Positions 1 to 6,409 of a stretch of DNA of 8,767 nt are shown here, piece after piece. Below the pieces are notes generated by a model. That model saw nothing but the letters and a program-made list of their open reading frames with translations, was not told the DNA's origin and did no database searches. The stretch is from an uncultured Lachnospiraceae bacterium (GTDB taxonomy: Bacteria; Bacillota; Clostridia; Lachnospirales; Lachnospiraceae). Numbering within the stretch: position 1 is the stretch's first letter; the number at the start of each line of letters is the position of its first letter. The DNA is taken from positions 1 through 8,767 of the forward strand of contig CAJTMZ010000014.1 in assembly GCA_910577445.1 (NCBI GenBank). The letters run 5' to 3'. The position numbers and the translations under genes were made by a program.

Positions 1-59
1 TCTGTCCGGGACACCTGATTCGCAACCTTAAGTTCTCCCCTATTCAGCCTCCCGGCCAT
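1..59 (-). CDS. Start of an unrecognised gene (partial, runs off the window edge)
   Basis: An ATG at 59-57 follows the TAG stop of the 426-aa gene (62-60) with no gap and opens a frame that stays open to the window edge (19 visible codons, MAGRLNRGELKVANQVSRT). AGGAG lies at 68-64, four bases before the ATG and inside the last codons of the preceding gene. This is a usual arrangement for translational coupling. The visible residues are polar and basic with no signal peptide, too few to assign a family. A chance open frame of 19 codons is possible. The stop/start abutment and the AGGAG are the reasons for listing it. Confidence 0.45.
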   Translation of the reverse strand, partial: MAGRLNRGELKVANQVSRT

Positions 60-1340
60 CTATCTCCTGGAACTTGCAAGAAAGCTTTCATACTTCTGTT
101 CTAACTGTTTCCCATAAGAATCATCCATGGTCTTTGCCGCCGCAATCCCCTTTATATATAAATTTCCGTACCAGCTCGACTGCGGCACTTTCTGAAGCTC
201 TGTTTTCGCCCAGTTCCACAGACCGGCTGCTGCCTTACTATGATTTGCTGTGACTTCAAAGCAGGCTTCCAGGATATCCTTGAACAGCCGAAGCGTCCGA
301 ATCTGTTCGTAATCCGTGGTCTCAATCACCTTTTCGCATAAATGGAATGCCTTGCCATAATCGCCCGAATGAATGTAGTGCCGAATCAGGTTTTTGTACC
401 CGGAAATAATATCTCCTTCGCTGCTGTTTCCTGCTGACAGGAGCTTCTTTAACTGCTCCTGATAGAGCCTTTCATTTTCCGCGTCCCTTCCCAGAAATGT
501 GTTGAAATCAATCAGTGTCCTGCAGTTGGAATCGGACCATTCTGCAGTATTCTCTTTCCACTCATCCACCAGGCTTCCCATCACATCCCGATATTCCATT
601 TCCCGGCACAAATAGATGCAGTCTAACAGACTGTTTGCCCCAAAGTCATCCTCCATTTGTCCCTCCGGGTCATAGCCACAGGCGCAGTCAAAGTTCGCGT
701 TCTTTGCCTGCTTCAATAAACCGGCATATTTTCCGTCTCCATTGTATTTTCTGATGAGGTGAGTCAGTATCTGCAGCGTACTTCCTATCCCCTGAAATGA
801 ATTCCGCTCCCTGTCCTTCAGCTCCTCCTCAAAGAGGAAAGCAACCGTCTCTTCATCCTCGATATGGCAGTACAGAAGGTAATAGGACAGCCGCAGGCGG
901 TTCGTATAATTTTCGTCATCTGTGCCCCATTCCCCGTTATGGAATTCCTTATAACAAACTGTATCGACATTTCCCGCTTTCAGTGCCTGATAAACGGCTT
1001 GCTGCTCTTCTATTTTAGATTTTAACCGTTCTATTCCCATAGTCTGTTCCCCATCCGCTCCTTTGGCTTCAGTTCCGCCATGCGAGCTAAAGCTGATTGC
1101 CAGCCACTCCCCATCACAGTTTACTTCAAACATCTCAACTTCCCCATAGGGGTCTAAGTACAGATATATATTAAGCCCCTGCGGTATTTCTTCCAGAATT
1201 TTGGAAATTACCTCTTCTGTAATTTCATCAGCTTCATAAGAAGAATACGGCGGGTCATAATAGTCAATATGTTTTATCTGGATTTCTTTGGTGTCAAAAT
1301 CAGGGATATTCTCCTGCTTAGGTATAATTTTAACTTTCAT
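60..1340 (-). CDS. Hypothetical protein, 426 aa, acidic, helix-rich C-terminal part
   Basis: I do not recognise this family. The first 90 residues look like an alpha/beta domain: a helix at about 38-52 followed by strands at about 57-62, 67-74 and 78-84. Residues 100-420 are almost all helical, with the spacing of a TPR-like or similar solenoid (for example about 310-341 and 345-383). Cysteines at 219 and 221 (CACGYD) and at 241 and 245 (CIYLC) are clustered enough to notice, but they are not a clear metal site. There is no signal peptide or membrane segment, so it is probably cytoplasmic. It lies 27 bases after the stop of the 196-aa gene and has no evident Shine-Dalgarno before its ATG, so it may depend on translation of that gene. 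The stop abuts the start of the next gene. Size, acidity and position would fit an immunity-type protein, but this is only inference. Confidence 0.75.
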   Translation of the reverse strand: MKVKIIPKQENIPDFDTKEIQIKHIDYYDPPYSSYEADEITEEVISKILEEIPQGLNIYLYLDPYGEVEMFEVNCDGEWLAISFSSHGGTEAKGADGEQTMGIERLKSKIEEQQAVYQALKAGNVDTVCYKEFHNGEWGTDDENYTNRLRLSYYLLYCHIEDEETVAFLFEEELKDRERNSFQGIGSTLQILTHLIRKYNGDGKYAGLLKQAKNANFDCACGYDPEGQMEDDFGANSLLDCIYLCREMEYRDVMGSLVDEWKENTAEWSDSNCRTLIDFNTFLGRDAENERLYQEQLKKLLSAGNSSEGDIISGYKNLIRHYIHSGDYGKAFHLCEKVIETTDYEQIRTLRLFKDILEACFEVTANHSKAAAGLWNWAKTELQKVPQSSWYGNLYIKGIAAAKTMDDSYGKQLEQKYESFLASSRR

Positions 1341-1367
1341 ACCGCATAGCGTTTTGATTATTTCAGT

Positions 1368-1958
1368 TTACATCACACCATGAGATAAAACTTCCAACTC
1401 AATCTCATCATCCGGTGAAGCGATTTCCGCAACCAAATCAAGGCTCATATAATCTTCCTCCTGTCCGTTTTCATTTCCGGTCAGCCCTACCTGGATAAAA
1501 ATATTATAATACTTTTTGATTTTATCGCTGTCCAAAGGCAGATAGTTTTCTTGTCTTTCATTCCCTTTATAGCTTACATTTCTATATTGCCCGTTTTTGA
1601 TATGGTAAGGACGATGGTTATTATCCCGGTAAGTAAAACCGTAACTCTCATATATAACATAATAATTCCCCGTAAAATAGCGGATATCGGGAAAACTGTC
1701 AATCTCTGAGGACAGGTCTTCGCTATCTTCATCAAGATAATTGCTGAAAATGATTTCTTCAATTTGCTCCAGCATTTCCTTTCGTCTCCTTACAAGGAGC
1801 TGATATACTTCTTGTGGAAAATCATCATCAATAGAAATCCGGGGCTTAATCTTCAATTCAAAATTCGCATAATCATTATCAACATTTTCTTTTTCAAAGA
1901 CAATCAAGTTTGGTCTTTTTACTTCCTTTTTCTTTTTGAACCTATCAAAAATTCCCAT
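1368..1958 (-). CDS. Hypothetical protein, 196 aa, AT-rich gene
   Basis: The gene has a very strong ribosome binding site (AAGGAGGAG, 8 bases before the ATG), so the start is secure. The protein begins MGIFDRFKKKKEVKR, a short amphipathic, lysine-rich N-terminus that could sit on the membrane surface, then a charged helix at about 49-72 and an acidic stretch at 77-87 (EDSEDLSSEID is part of it). Residues 92-135 are rich in Tyr and Asn and probably form strands (YYVIYESYGFTY). The C-terminus is acidic. I see no catalytic motif, signal peptide or transmembrane helix, and I do not recognise the family. The gene is visibly richer in A/T than the sugar operon upstream, which hints at separate ancestry. 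With the 426-aa gene it forms a closely spaced pair. Small intracellular proteins beginning MGIFDRF or MGLFDRF-like are common in accessory loci, so an immunity-like role is possible but not shown. Confidence 0.75.
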   Translation of the reverse strand: MGIFDRFKKKKEVKRPNLIVFEKENVDNDYANFELKIKPRISIDDDFPQEVYQLLVRRRKEMLEQIEEIIFSNYLDEDSEDLSSEIDSFPDIRYFTGNYYVIYESYGFTYRDNNHRPYHIKNGQYRNVSYKGNERQENYLPLDSDKIKKYYNIFIQVGLTGNENGQEEDYMSLDLVAEIASPDDEIELEVLSHGVM

Positions 1959-1966
1959 AATCCAAT

Positions 1967-1975
1967 CTCCTCCTT
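1967..1975 (-). promoter_or_regulatory. Strong Shine-Dalgarno of the 196-aa gene
   Basis: The minus strand reads AAGGAGGAG, then 8 bases, then ATG at 1958. This is a near-perfect match to the anti-Shine-Dalgarno of 16S rRNA. It fixes the start of the 196-aa protein and contrasts with the missing site before the 426-aa gene. Confidence 0.8.
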
Positions 1976-2089
1976 GTTATTGATTGCACTCCATATATAC
2001 AGAACGTCCCCTTTTGAAGCATATTTCGGCGATACCCCACCACAAAACAGTTTTCCTCTACATCCGCCTTGGTATAGGGTCCCCGGTTT

Positions 2090-2236
2090 TCAAAACAAAA
2101 AGGCGCTCTCCGCCATACAGTTTCCTGCAGGCATAAGAGCGCCACTTTTGACAGTATAAAATTGAGTACGACAAAATTGCGGGGCTACATAGACACAATA
2201 CCGCCTTGCTTGCTTGAGAATGGCATAAATCATCAT
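2090..2236 (-). CDS. Possible small ORF, 48 codons, ending in the terminator T tract
   Basis: ATGATG at 2236-2231 opens a frame of 48 codons that starts MMIYAILKQARRYCVYVAP and ends MAESAFLF, with its TGA in the T-rich tail of the hairpin at 2091-2143. It lies about 40 bases downstream of the predicted start of the 2312-2284 promoter. The best ribosome-binding candidate, AGAGAG, is weak and a little far away. The other two minus-strand frames are also open across part of this stretch, so the openness may reflect a structured RNA and not selection on a protein. I treat it as a candidate only. Conservation of this frame across copies or relatives would decide. Confidence 0.3.
   Translation of the reverse strand: MMIYAILKQARRYCVYVAPQFCRTQFYTVKSGALMPAGNCMAESAFLF
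2091..2143 (-). terminator. Hairpin with T tract: intrinsic terminator or leader attenuator
   Basis: On the minus strand GGCGCTCT (2143-2136) pairs with AGAGCGCC (2109-2102), an 8-bp GC-rich stem, followed directly by TTTTTGTTTT. Inside it GCC/GGC and CAG/CTG can also pair, capped by a GAAA (GNRA) tetraloop. The result is a long interrupted stem ending in a stable loop. A strong promoter lies about 150 bases upstream (2312-2284), and no clear promoter is seen between the hairpin and the 196-aa gene. So it either ends a short RNA of about 180 nt or acts as an attenuator in the leader of the 196-aa and 426-aa genes. Confidence 0.6.
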
Positions 2237-2283
2237 ATTTTTCAAGCTCTCTTTCTAAAAAATCGCACAAAAATACTAACGCA

Positions 2284-2312
2284 ATTATAGCAGAAATTTG
2301 CCTGTCTCGCAA
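2284..2312 (-). promoter_or_regulatory. Sigma-70/sigma-A type promoter with extended -10
   Basis: The minus strand has TTGCGA (2312-2307), a 17-base spacer, and TATAAT (2289-2284) preceded by TGC, giving an extended -10 (TGCTATAAT). The spacing is ideal, the -10 is perfect and four of six -35 bases match. Transcription would begin near 2277 and run toward the 48-codon ORF, the hairpin at 2143-2091 and the 196-aa gene. This marks the two-gene block at 1958-60 as a transcription unit separate from the sugar operon. Confidence 0.65.
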
Positions 2313-2442
2313 GGGGCGTGATGCTGATGAGATTATGAAGATGAATTTTGCAGATGACTATAAAATATCTGCTTACTTTGCGAAGAAACATTCAGTCATG
2401 CAAAAAATAACCCAAATAGTTTGTCCGCCAGAAGCAGTTTTG

Positions 2443-2471
2443 ATTATAGCATATGTTCTTTTATTTTCCTG
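2443..2471 (-). promoter_or_regulatory. Weak promoter candidate (extended -10 only)
   Basis: TATAAT at 2448-2443 is preceded by TGC, an extended -10 of the same form as the promoter at 2312-2284. At a 17-base spacing the -35 position reads CAGGAA, a poor match. The stretch is AT-rich, so a chance match is quite possible. It would read in the same direction, just after the end of the SIS gene. Confidence 0.25.
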
Positions 2472-2496
2472 AAATAGTTCCATTGTATACTGTTTC

Positions 2497-3123
2497 TTAA
2501 AGAAAGAATTCTCTCTCCACCTCTCTGCATATGGCATGGTATATGGGCAGATGGTACTCCTGCACCCTGTAGGTTTCATCTGCCGGCGCTATGATGGCGC
2601 AATCGCAGTTTTTCCCACTCCATCCGCCGCCTTTGCCGGAAAGTGCAATCGTGAAAAGCCCCATGGCCTTTGCCACTTTCACCGCATTTATTACGTTTTC
2701 GGCATTTCCGGAGGTACTGATTGCCCAAAGTACATCGCCCGCCTTTCCAAGAGCATAAACCTGCTGCGCGAATATTAAAGAGGGCGCCATATCGTTCAGT
2801 ACTGCCGTGCAGAGCGCGTCAGCGCCAATCAGCGGAATGGCCGGAAGCCCTTCCTGCAGGCCGTCGATAATTTTGCACGCAACGCCTTTTTTTTCCAATT
2901 CGCGCCGTCTGCTTTCCCCAGGCTTCCTTTCGCTTGCAAATCCCTTAATCAGCTCGCCTGCAATATGCTGACAGTCCGATGCGCTTCCCCCGTTGCCGCA
3001 CAGAAGAAGCTTGCCGCCTTTACGAAAGCCTGCGGCAATCCTCTCCACTGCATATTTTATTTCCTTTTCCACACTTCCCAGCTCCGGGTAATGTTCCATC
3101 AGTTCTGGAATGCCTAAGTACAT
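2497..3123 (-). CDS. SIS-domain sugar-phosphate isomerase, GmhA-like
   Basis: This 208-aa protein is a single SIS domain of the phosphoheptose isomerase (GmhA) type, of about the usual length for the family. The phosphosugar-binding loop is CGNGGSASDCQHIAGEL (residues 42-58), the second serine loop is AISTSGNAENV (134-144), and the C-terminal ETYRVQEYHLPIYH segment lies at 183-196. Glu57 and His191 align by position with the Glu and His that act as acid/base in GmhA. GmhA itself interconverts sedoheptulose 7-phosphate and a heptose 7-phosphate. Here no other heptose genes are present, and the gene is last in a mannoside-type operon. A ketose/aldose isomerisation of the kinase product is therefore more likely (inference). 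The start has GGGAG 8 bases upstream and lies 15 bases after the kinase stop. It is probably cytoplasmic. Confidence 0.85.
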   Translation of the reverse strand: MYLGIPELMEHYPELGSVEKEIKYAVERIAAGFRKGGKLLLCGNGGSASDCQHIAGELIKGFASERKPGESRRRELEKKGVACKIIDGLQEGLPAIPLIGADALCTAVLNDMAPSLIFAQQVYALGKAGDVLWAISTSGNAENVINAVKVAKAMGLFTIALSGKGGGWSGKNCDCAIIAPADETYRVQEYHLPIYHAICREVEREFFL

Positions 3124-3138
3124 ATGTATTTCTCCCGT

Positions 3139-4002
3139 TTATAAATAATCGTGCATCGCCACACAGAGCGCGGCAACATCTCCAAGCTGTTCGCCAAGCT
3201 GCGCTTTCACCACTTTTACCGACTGGACATTTCTCTTAATCGCCTCGTCCTCTATCTTATTCCACATGGAATCCTCCATAAATTCCGCACAGTGCCTGTA
3301 AATACTTCCGACAACAATCAACTGCGGATTTAATATATCTATGAGTATGGCAATCTCTTTTCCGAAATCTTCCCCAATCTTTTTAAAAAGAGCGATTGCG
3401 TTCTCGTCGCCCTCCCGGGCAAGCCTGCCCAGAATCCTTGCGCTGCCCATCCCGTACTGCGCTATCCCGGCCCCGCTGCAATACCCTTCTATGGAACCCG
3501 CTTTCCGATATCCCACATGACCGCTTTCATAGAGCCTTACATGGCCGATTTCTCCCGCCCCGTCGTTGGTTCCCCGATACAGCCTGCTATTTAAAATCAG
3601 TCCTGCCCCCATACCGGTTCCAAAGGTCAGAAACACCATGTTTTCACAGCCCCTCCCGGCCCCGAACCGCCATTCGGCAACTGCGCACGCGTCGGCGTCA
3701 TTTTGCAGGAAAACGGGTACTCCATATCTGTCTCCTAAAATTTCGGTTATTGGATAGTTATTCCAATCGGGCAGATTGGGCGGTGAGATGATAAGCCCCC
3801 TCCTGCTGTCTAAGGGTCCGCCGCAGCTTATTCCTATTGATTCCACGTCATTGTCCATAAAAGAGCTGACGCTTTCCAAAATCCAGTCCGTCGTTTCTTT
3901 AAACGACGTTGTCTTAAACCTTCGCTTTTCCAAAATCTCAGCGCGGTTATTCCCATAAACAACGGAGCATTTCGTACCCCCTATATCTATACCGATGTAC
4001 AT
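3139..4002 (-). CDS. ROK-family sugar kinase lacking the usual zinc cysteines
   Basis: This is a 287-aa cytoplasmic ROK kinase, usual for the family. The N-terminal phosphate loop is DIGGTK (5-10 plus Lys11). The catalytic Asp is in QNDADA (Asp102), followed by the adenosine-side GTGMGAG (128-134), and GAGEIGH (148-154) supplies Glu151 and His154 for sugar binding. No helix-turn-helix precedes the kinase domain, so it is an enzyme and not a ROK repressor. The family's CxCGxxGCxE zinc motif is degenerate: the region reads HVGYRKAGSIEGY (162-174), keeping G and E but none of the cysteines. I chose ATG 4002 because the IGIDIGGT core begins there and AAAGG sits 7 bases upstream. An in-frame extension to 4134 is only an overlap with the GH2 gene. 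Its likely substrate is mannose or another hexose released by the GH2 enzyme (inference). Confidence 0.88.
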   Translation of the reverse strand: MYIGIDIGGTKCSVVYGNNRAEILEKRRFKTTSFKETTDWILESVSSFMDNDVESIGISCGGPLDSRRGLIISPPNLPDWNNYPITEILGDRYGVPVFLQNDADACAVAEWRFGAGRGCENMVFLTFGTGMGAGLILNSRLYRGTNDGAGEIGHVRLYESGHVGYRKAGSIEGYCSGAGIAQYGMGSARILGRLAREGDENAIALFKKIGEDFGKEIAILIDILNPQLIVVGSIYRHCAEFMEDSMWNKIEDEAIKRNVQSVKVVKAQLGEQLGDVAALCVAMHDYL

Positions 4003-4106
4003 CCCCACACCTTTATCCCCCTGCGCTGTCCTGTCGCATAGAATCCTGCCCCGACAAAAGTCACGCTTTCGTCCTCCAAAGCCGTTACAATATCCGAGCC
4101 TTTTTT
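3987..4106 (-). other. Candidate -1 frameshift site and alternative C-terminal tail of the GH2 gene
   Basis: The GH2 gene ends with codons GCA AAA AAG, so the heptamer A AAA AAG lies in the exact phase used by dnaX-type -1 slippage. The -1 frame continues for 37 codons (GSDIVTALEDESVTFVGAGF and on, ending GIKVWGCTSV) to a TAG at 3989-3987, 16 bases inside the ROK gene. The tail looks like protein and fills the otherwise empty 82-base gap. A seventh A would also join the frames, so a one-base homopolymer deletion is the main alternative. The tail could also be a decayed remnant of a separate gene. Confidence 0.4.
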
Positions 4107-6391
4107 GCCATTTCCAAATACCGCCCTTTATCAACCGGATTTTCCCATGCCATGTAATGGTTTCTGCAGCGTTTTCCGCCGGATTCCCACTCTATCAGAT
4201 AAAATCCGTCACGTTTTCCTGCATCCATAACCGCTACCGTCTCGGCAGAATCGGCTTTAATCAGACAGCTTCCTTCGGCCATAACCTTATCGCATGTTAC
4301 ATCCAGCACCCTGTAGGCTGCCTGCACATCGTCGGCATAGTCGTTTACCCCAATAAGCTTAATCTTTCCTTCGCAGGGTTCGTCGCACATAAAAGCCACC
4401 ATTTCCTGAGAGCGTTTAATATAATAGTAGGCAAGCTTTTTCTCAAAATAGTAGTCCACCACCGCATCGGAAAACTGCGGACATCCGTCCAGCATGTTCC
4501 ACCATATAATCCCGGTTCTGCGCCATTTTCCTATGCGGAAGCGCTCTATAAAATATTTTTTTGCTTCCGCCTGGGATATCTGACTGAGCAATGAAAACTC
4601 CTCCAGATTATCCGGTATTTCTCCGAACAGAACCTTTATCTGATTTGCCATAAGCGGTATACGGTAAGCAAATTCCTCGTCCGGTTTTTCCGTGGGAGAG
4701 GAGGCATGTAAAAGCCATTCTCCGTTGTCATTGTAGGGCCAGAGCGCCTCCGGTGAAATAAATTTCTTTATGGAATCCGGTGAAGGACAACCATGATATC
4801 CTGTCTCGCTTGCAAAATGTGCGGTGGCGTCTCTGTAGAAGCTTCCCTTATAATAATCCCGCGGCCCCCACAGGTGCTGCTCCGGCGTATCCGCCATATT
4901 CTCCCACGCGGTTTTGTCTATGTAGGGCGAACTCGGCAGATATTCTCTCACATAATCATTTTCCAAAATCGCATAGGGTATCACCTTCCGCGTATTCAGA
5001 TTGAGATTCGGGTCCACCACATGCCCCGTAAATTCCTCATAGAGCATATCGTTTTCATTATCCCCTGACCAGAGCGCAAGACTGGCGTGCTGGCGTAGCC
5101 TCCTAATCTGAAATACCACTTCTTTCTTAAATTCCCGCAAAAAGGATTCATCATAAGGATAGATGGCGCATGCCTGCATAAAATCCTGCCAGATTAAAAT
5201 CCCCTTCTCGTCGCATAACTCGTAAAACAGGTCATCCTCATAATATCCGCCGCCCCAGCAGCGTATCATGTTGCAGTTCGTATCCTCCACAAGCGCGATA
5301 GCGCCGGCAATTTTTTCCCGGCCTCTTGAGGGAAGAGAATCAAGCGGAACCCAGTTCGTGCCCAGCACAAACATTTTTCTCCCGTTTACGATGAAGCAGA
5401 ACTCCCCGTTCCCCTTTTCATCTGTGGTTCCTGTCTTTAAGAGCTTCACTGTCCTTACGCCAAAGGGAAAGTCCTTTGCTGCAAGTTCTTCACCATCCTT
5501 CAACAGCCTTGCGGTTACATGGTAAAGCTTCTGCTCTCCCATGCGTCTGGGCCACCAGAGAGACGGATTATCCAAAATAAAATTGATATGGTTGTTTTTA
5601 TTCCACACATCTTTTTTTATATAAAATTCGGATTCCCCACAGCTTCCCGTAAGCTCCAGTTCAAGGCCCTCGTAAGAAATATCGTCAAGCTCCAGTTCAC
5701 AGTAGTAACATAAATCCGCCTTTTTAAAATCTTTTTCCAAATCTTTTACAAACAGATAACTCTGCTTAAACTCAAACCGGGGCTTTTCCTCCAGATACAC
5801 GTCCTTCCATATGCCGCCGGAGAGCATTCTCGGGAAAATGTCCCAGCCGAACATATAGGCGGATTTCCTGATATAAAGAGAATCTTCCCCATATTTCAGC
5901 CCCCGCTCCAGCATATTATAGTCATGCGCTCTCGCCTGTGTCACAACGGGCAGGATATGGACAAAAATCTCGTTTTCTCCGTCCTTCAGCATATCCGCTT
6001 TCAAAGGTATCTCGTGGCTCATAAGCATATTATCCGTATGGGCAATATGACTGCCGTTCAAATAGATATCTGCAATTGTGTCTATACCCTCAAACAAAAG
6101 CCGGTACTTTGCACCGCTTTTGGGGGAAAAGTCAAACTGCCTGCCGTAAAACAGATGCCAGAGTTCTCTTTCTCTTTCTTCATTCAGATTTCTTCCATAA
6201 AAAACAGGATTAATCTTCCCGGCCATCTCCAGGTCAGCCTCAAAATTTCCCGGCACATGGCCGTCCGCGCACTTTATATATTTCCTGTCCAAATCCTTAA
6301 AAGAGCACGGAGACTTCCCCGCCTCCTTAAAATCCTGATGCCCGCAATATCCCAGTTTCCAGTTACCGCTTAATTTCATAATAATAACCAT
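4085..6391 (-). CDS. Glycoside hydrolase family 2, beta-mannosidase-like
   Basis: This 768-aa cytoplasmic enzyme (no signal peptide) has the beta-mannosidase GH2 layout. The N-terminal sugar-binding domain has DGHVPGNFEADL (43-54) and a W-containing segment near 78. A beta-sandwich follows to about 315 (FGVRTVKLLKT), then the TIM barrel from about 330. FVLGTNWVPLDSLP (341-354) and NMIRCWGGGYYEDDLFY (374-390) are typical of the family. The acid/base is Glu446 in WSGDNEN, and the nucleophile is probably Glu529 in HFASETGYH. It is somewhat shorter than many beta-mannosidases (800-900 aa). It should remove beta-mannosyl residues from the imported glycan; other beta-glycosides cannot be excluded. 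The start is uncertain: ATG 6391 has AAAGG too close, while the more natural MKLSGNWKL start at 6379 has it 13 bases away. It begins 18 bases after the second permease. A possible -1 frameshift at the 3' end would give 801 aa. Confidence 0.88.
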   Translation of the reverse strand: MVIIMKLSGNWKLGYCGHQDFKEAGKSPCSFKDLDRKYIKCADGHVPGNFEADLEMAGKINPVFYGRNLNEERERELWHLFYGRQFDFSPKSGAKYRLLFEGIDTIADIYLNGSHIAHTDNMLMSHEIPLKADMLKDGENEIFVHILPVVTQARAHDYNMLERGLKYGEDSLYIRKSAYMFGWDIFPRMLSGGIWKDVYLEEKPRFEFKQSYLFVKDLEKDFKKADLCYYCELELDDISYEGLELELTGSCGESEFYIKKDVWNKNNHINFILDNPSLWWPRRMGEQKLYHVTARLLKDGEELAAKDFPFGVRTVKLLKTGTTDEKGNGEFCFIVNGRKMFVLGTNWVPLDSLPSRGREKIAGAIALVEDTNCNMIRCWGGGYYEDDLFYELCDEKGILIWQDFMQACAIYPYDESFLREFKKEVVFQIRRLRQHASLALWSGDNENDMLYEEFTGHVVDPNLNLNTRKVIPYAILENDYVREYLPSSPYIDKTAWENMADTPEQHLWGPRDYYKGSFYRDATAHFASETGYHGCPSPDSIKKFISPEALWPYNDNGEWLLHASSPTEKPDEEFAYRIPLMANQIKVLFGEIPDNLEEFSLLSQISQAEAKKYFIERFRIGKWRRTGIIWWNMLDGCPQFSDAVVDYYFEKKLAYYYIKRSQEMVAFMCDEPCEGKIKLIGVNDYADDVQAAYRVLDVTCDKVMAEGSCLIKADSAETVAVMDAGKRDGFYLIEWESGGKRCRNHYMAWENPVDKGRYLEMAKKARIL

Positions 6392-6409
6392 ACCTTTCTC
6401 AAAGTGTTT

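Larger units (their letters stand above)
1959..2496. other. 538-base intergenic region between the sugar operon and the accessory genes
   Basis: This stretch contains the promoter at 2312-2284, the candidate 48-codon ORF, the terminator-like hairpin and the RBS of the 196-aa gene. Between 2313 and 2496 I see only the weak extended -10 at 2448-2443 and a 6-bp inverted repeat GCAGAT/ATCTGC (2354-2376 region) without a T tract. I find no convincing intrinsic terminator directly after the SIS gene, so the sugar operon may end by Rho or read on into this region. No tRNA, IS end or CRISPR-like repeat is evident. Confidence 0.6.

Noticed and set aside
515..1018. Plus-strand frames opposite the 426-aa gene, and similar plus-strand frames across the operon
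   Set aside because: They are proline-, serine- and arginine-rich shadows of minus-strand genes, without RBS or family motifs.
1945..2145. 66-codon minus-strand frame between the hairpin and the 196-aa gene
   Set aside because: It begins in the terminator stem, has no RBS, and runs through the strong RBS and start of the 196-aa gene in another frame.
2058..2312. 84-codon minus-strand frame across the promoter and hairpin
   Set aside because: It would start at a TTG inside the -35 box of the promoter and so could not be read from it. The residues look like a non-coding frame.
2354..2376. Inverted repeat GCAGAT/ATCTGC as a terminator of the sugar operon
   Set aside because: Only 6 bp with an AT-rich loop and no T tract on either strand after the stem.
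2218..2472. Open plus-strand frame; from ATG 2335 it gives 45 residues (MKMNFADDYKISAYFAKKHS and on)
   Set aside because: The residues look fairly protein-like, but there is no Shine-Dalgarno and no plus-strand promoter that I can support, and it lies opposite the minus-strand promoters. A remnant gene remains possible.
4003..4134. In-frame N-terminal extension of the ROK kinase (TTG start, 44 extra residues)
   Set aside because: The extension overlaps the GH2 3' end in another frame, has no RBS at its start, and ROK kinases begin at the MYIGIDIGGTK core, where AAAGG is well placed.
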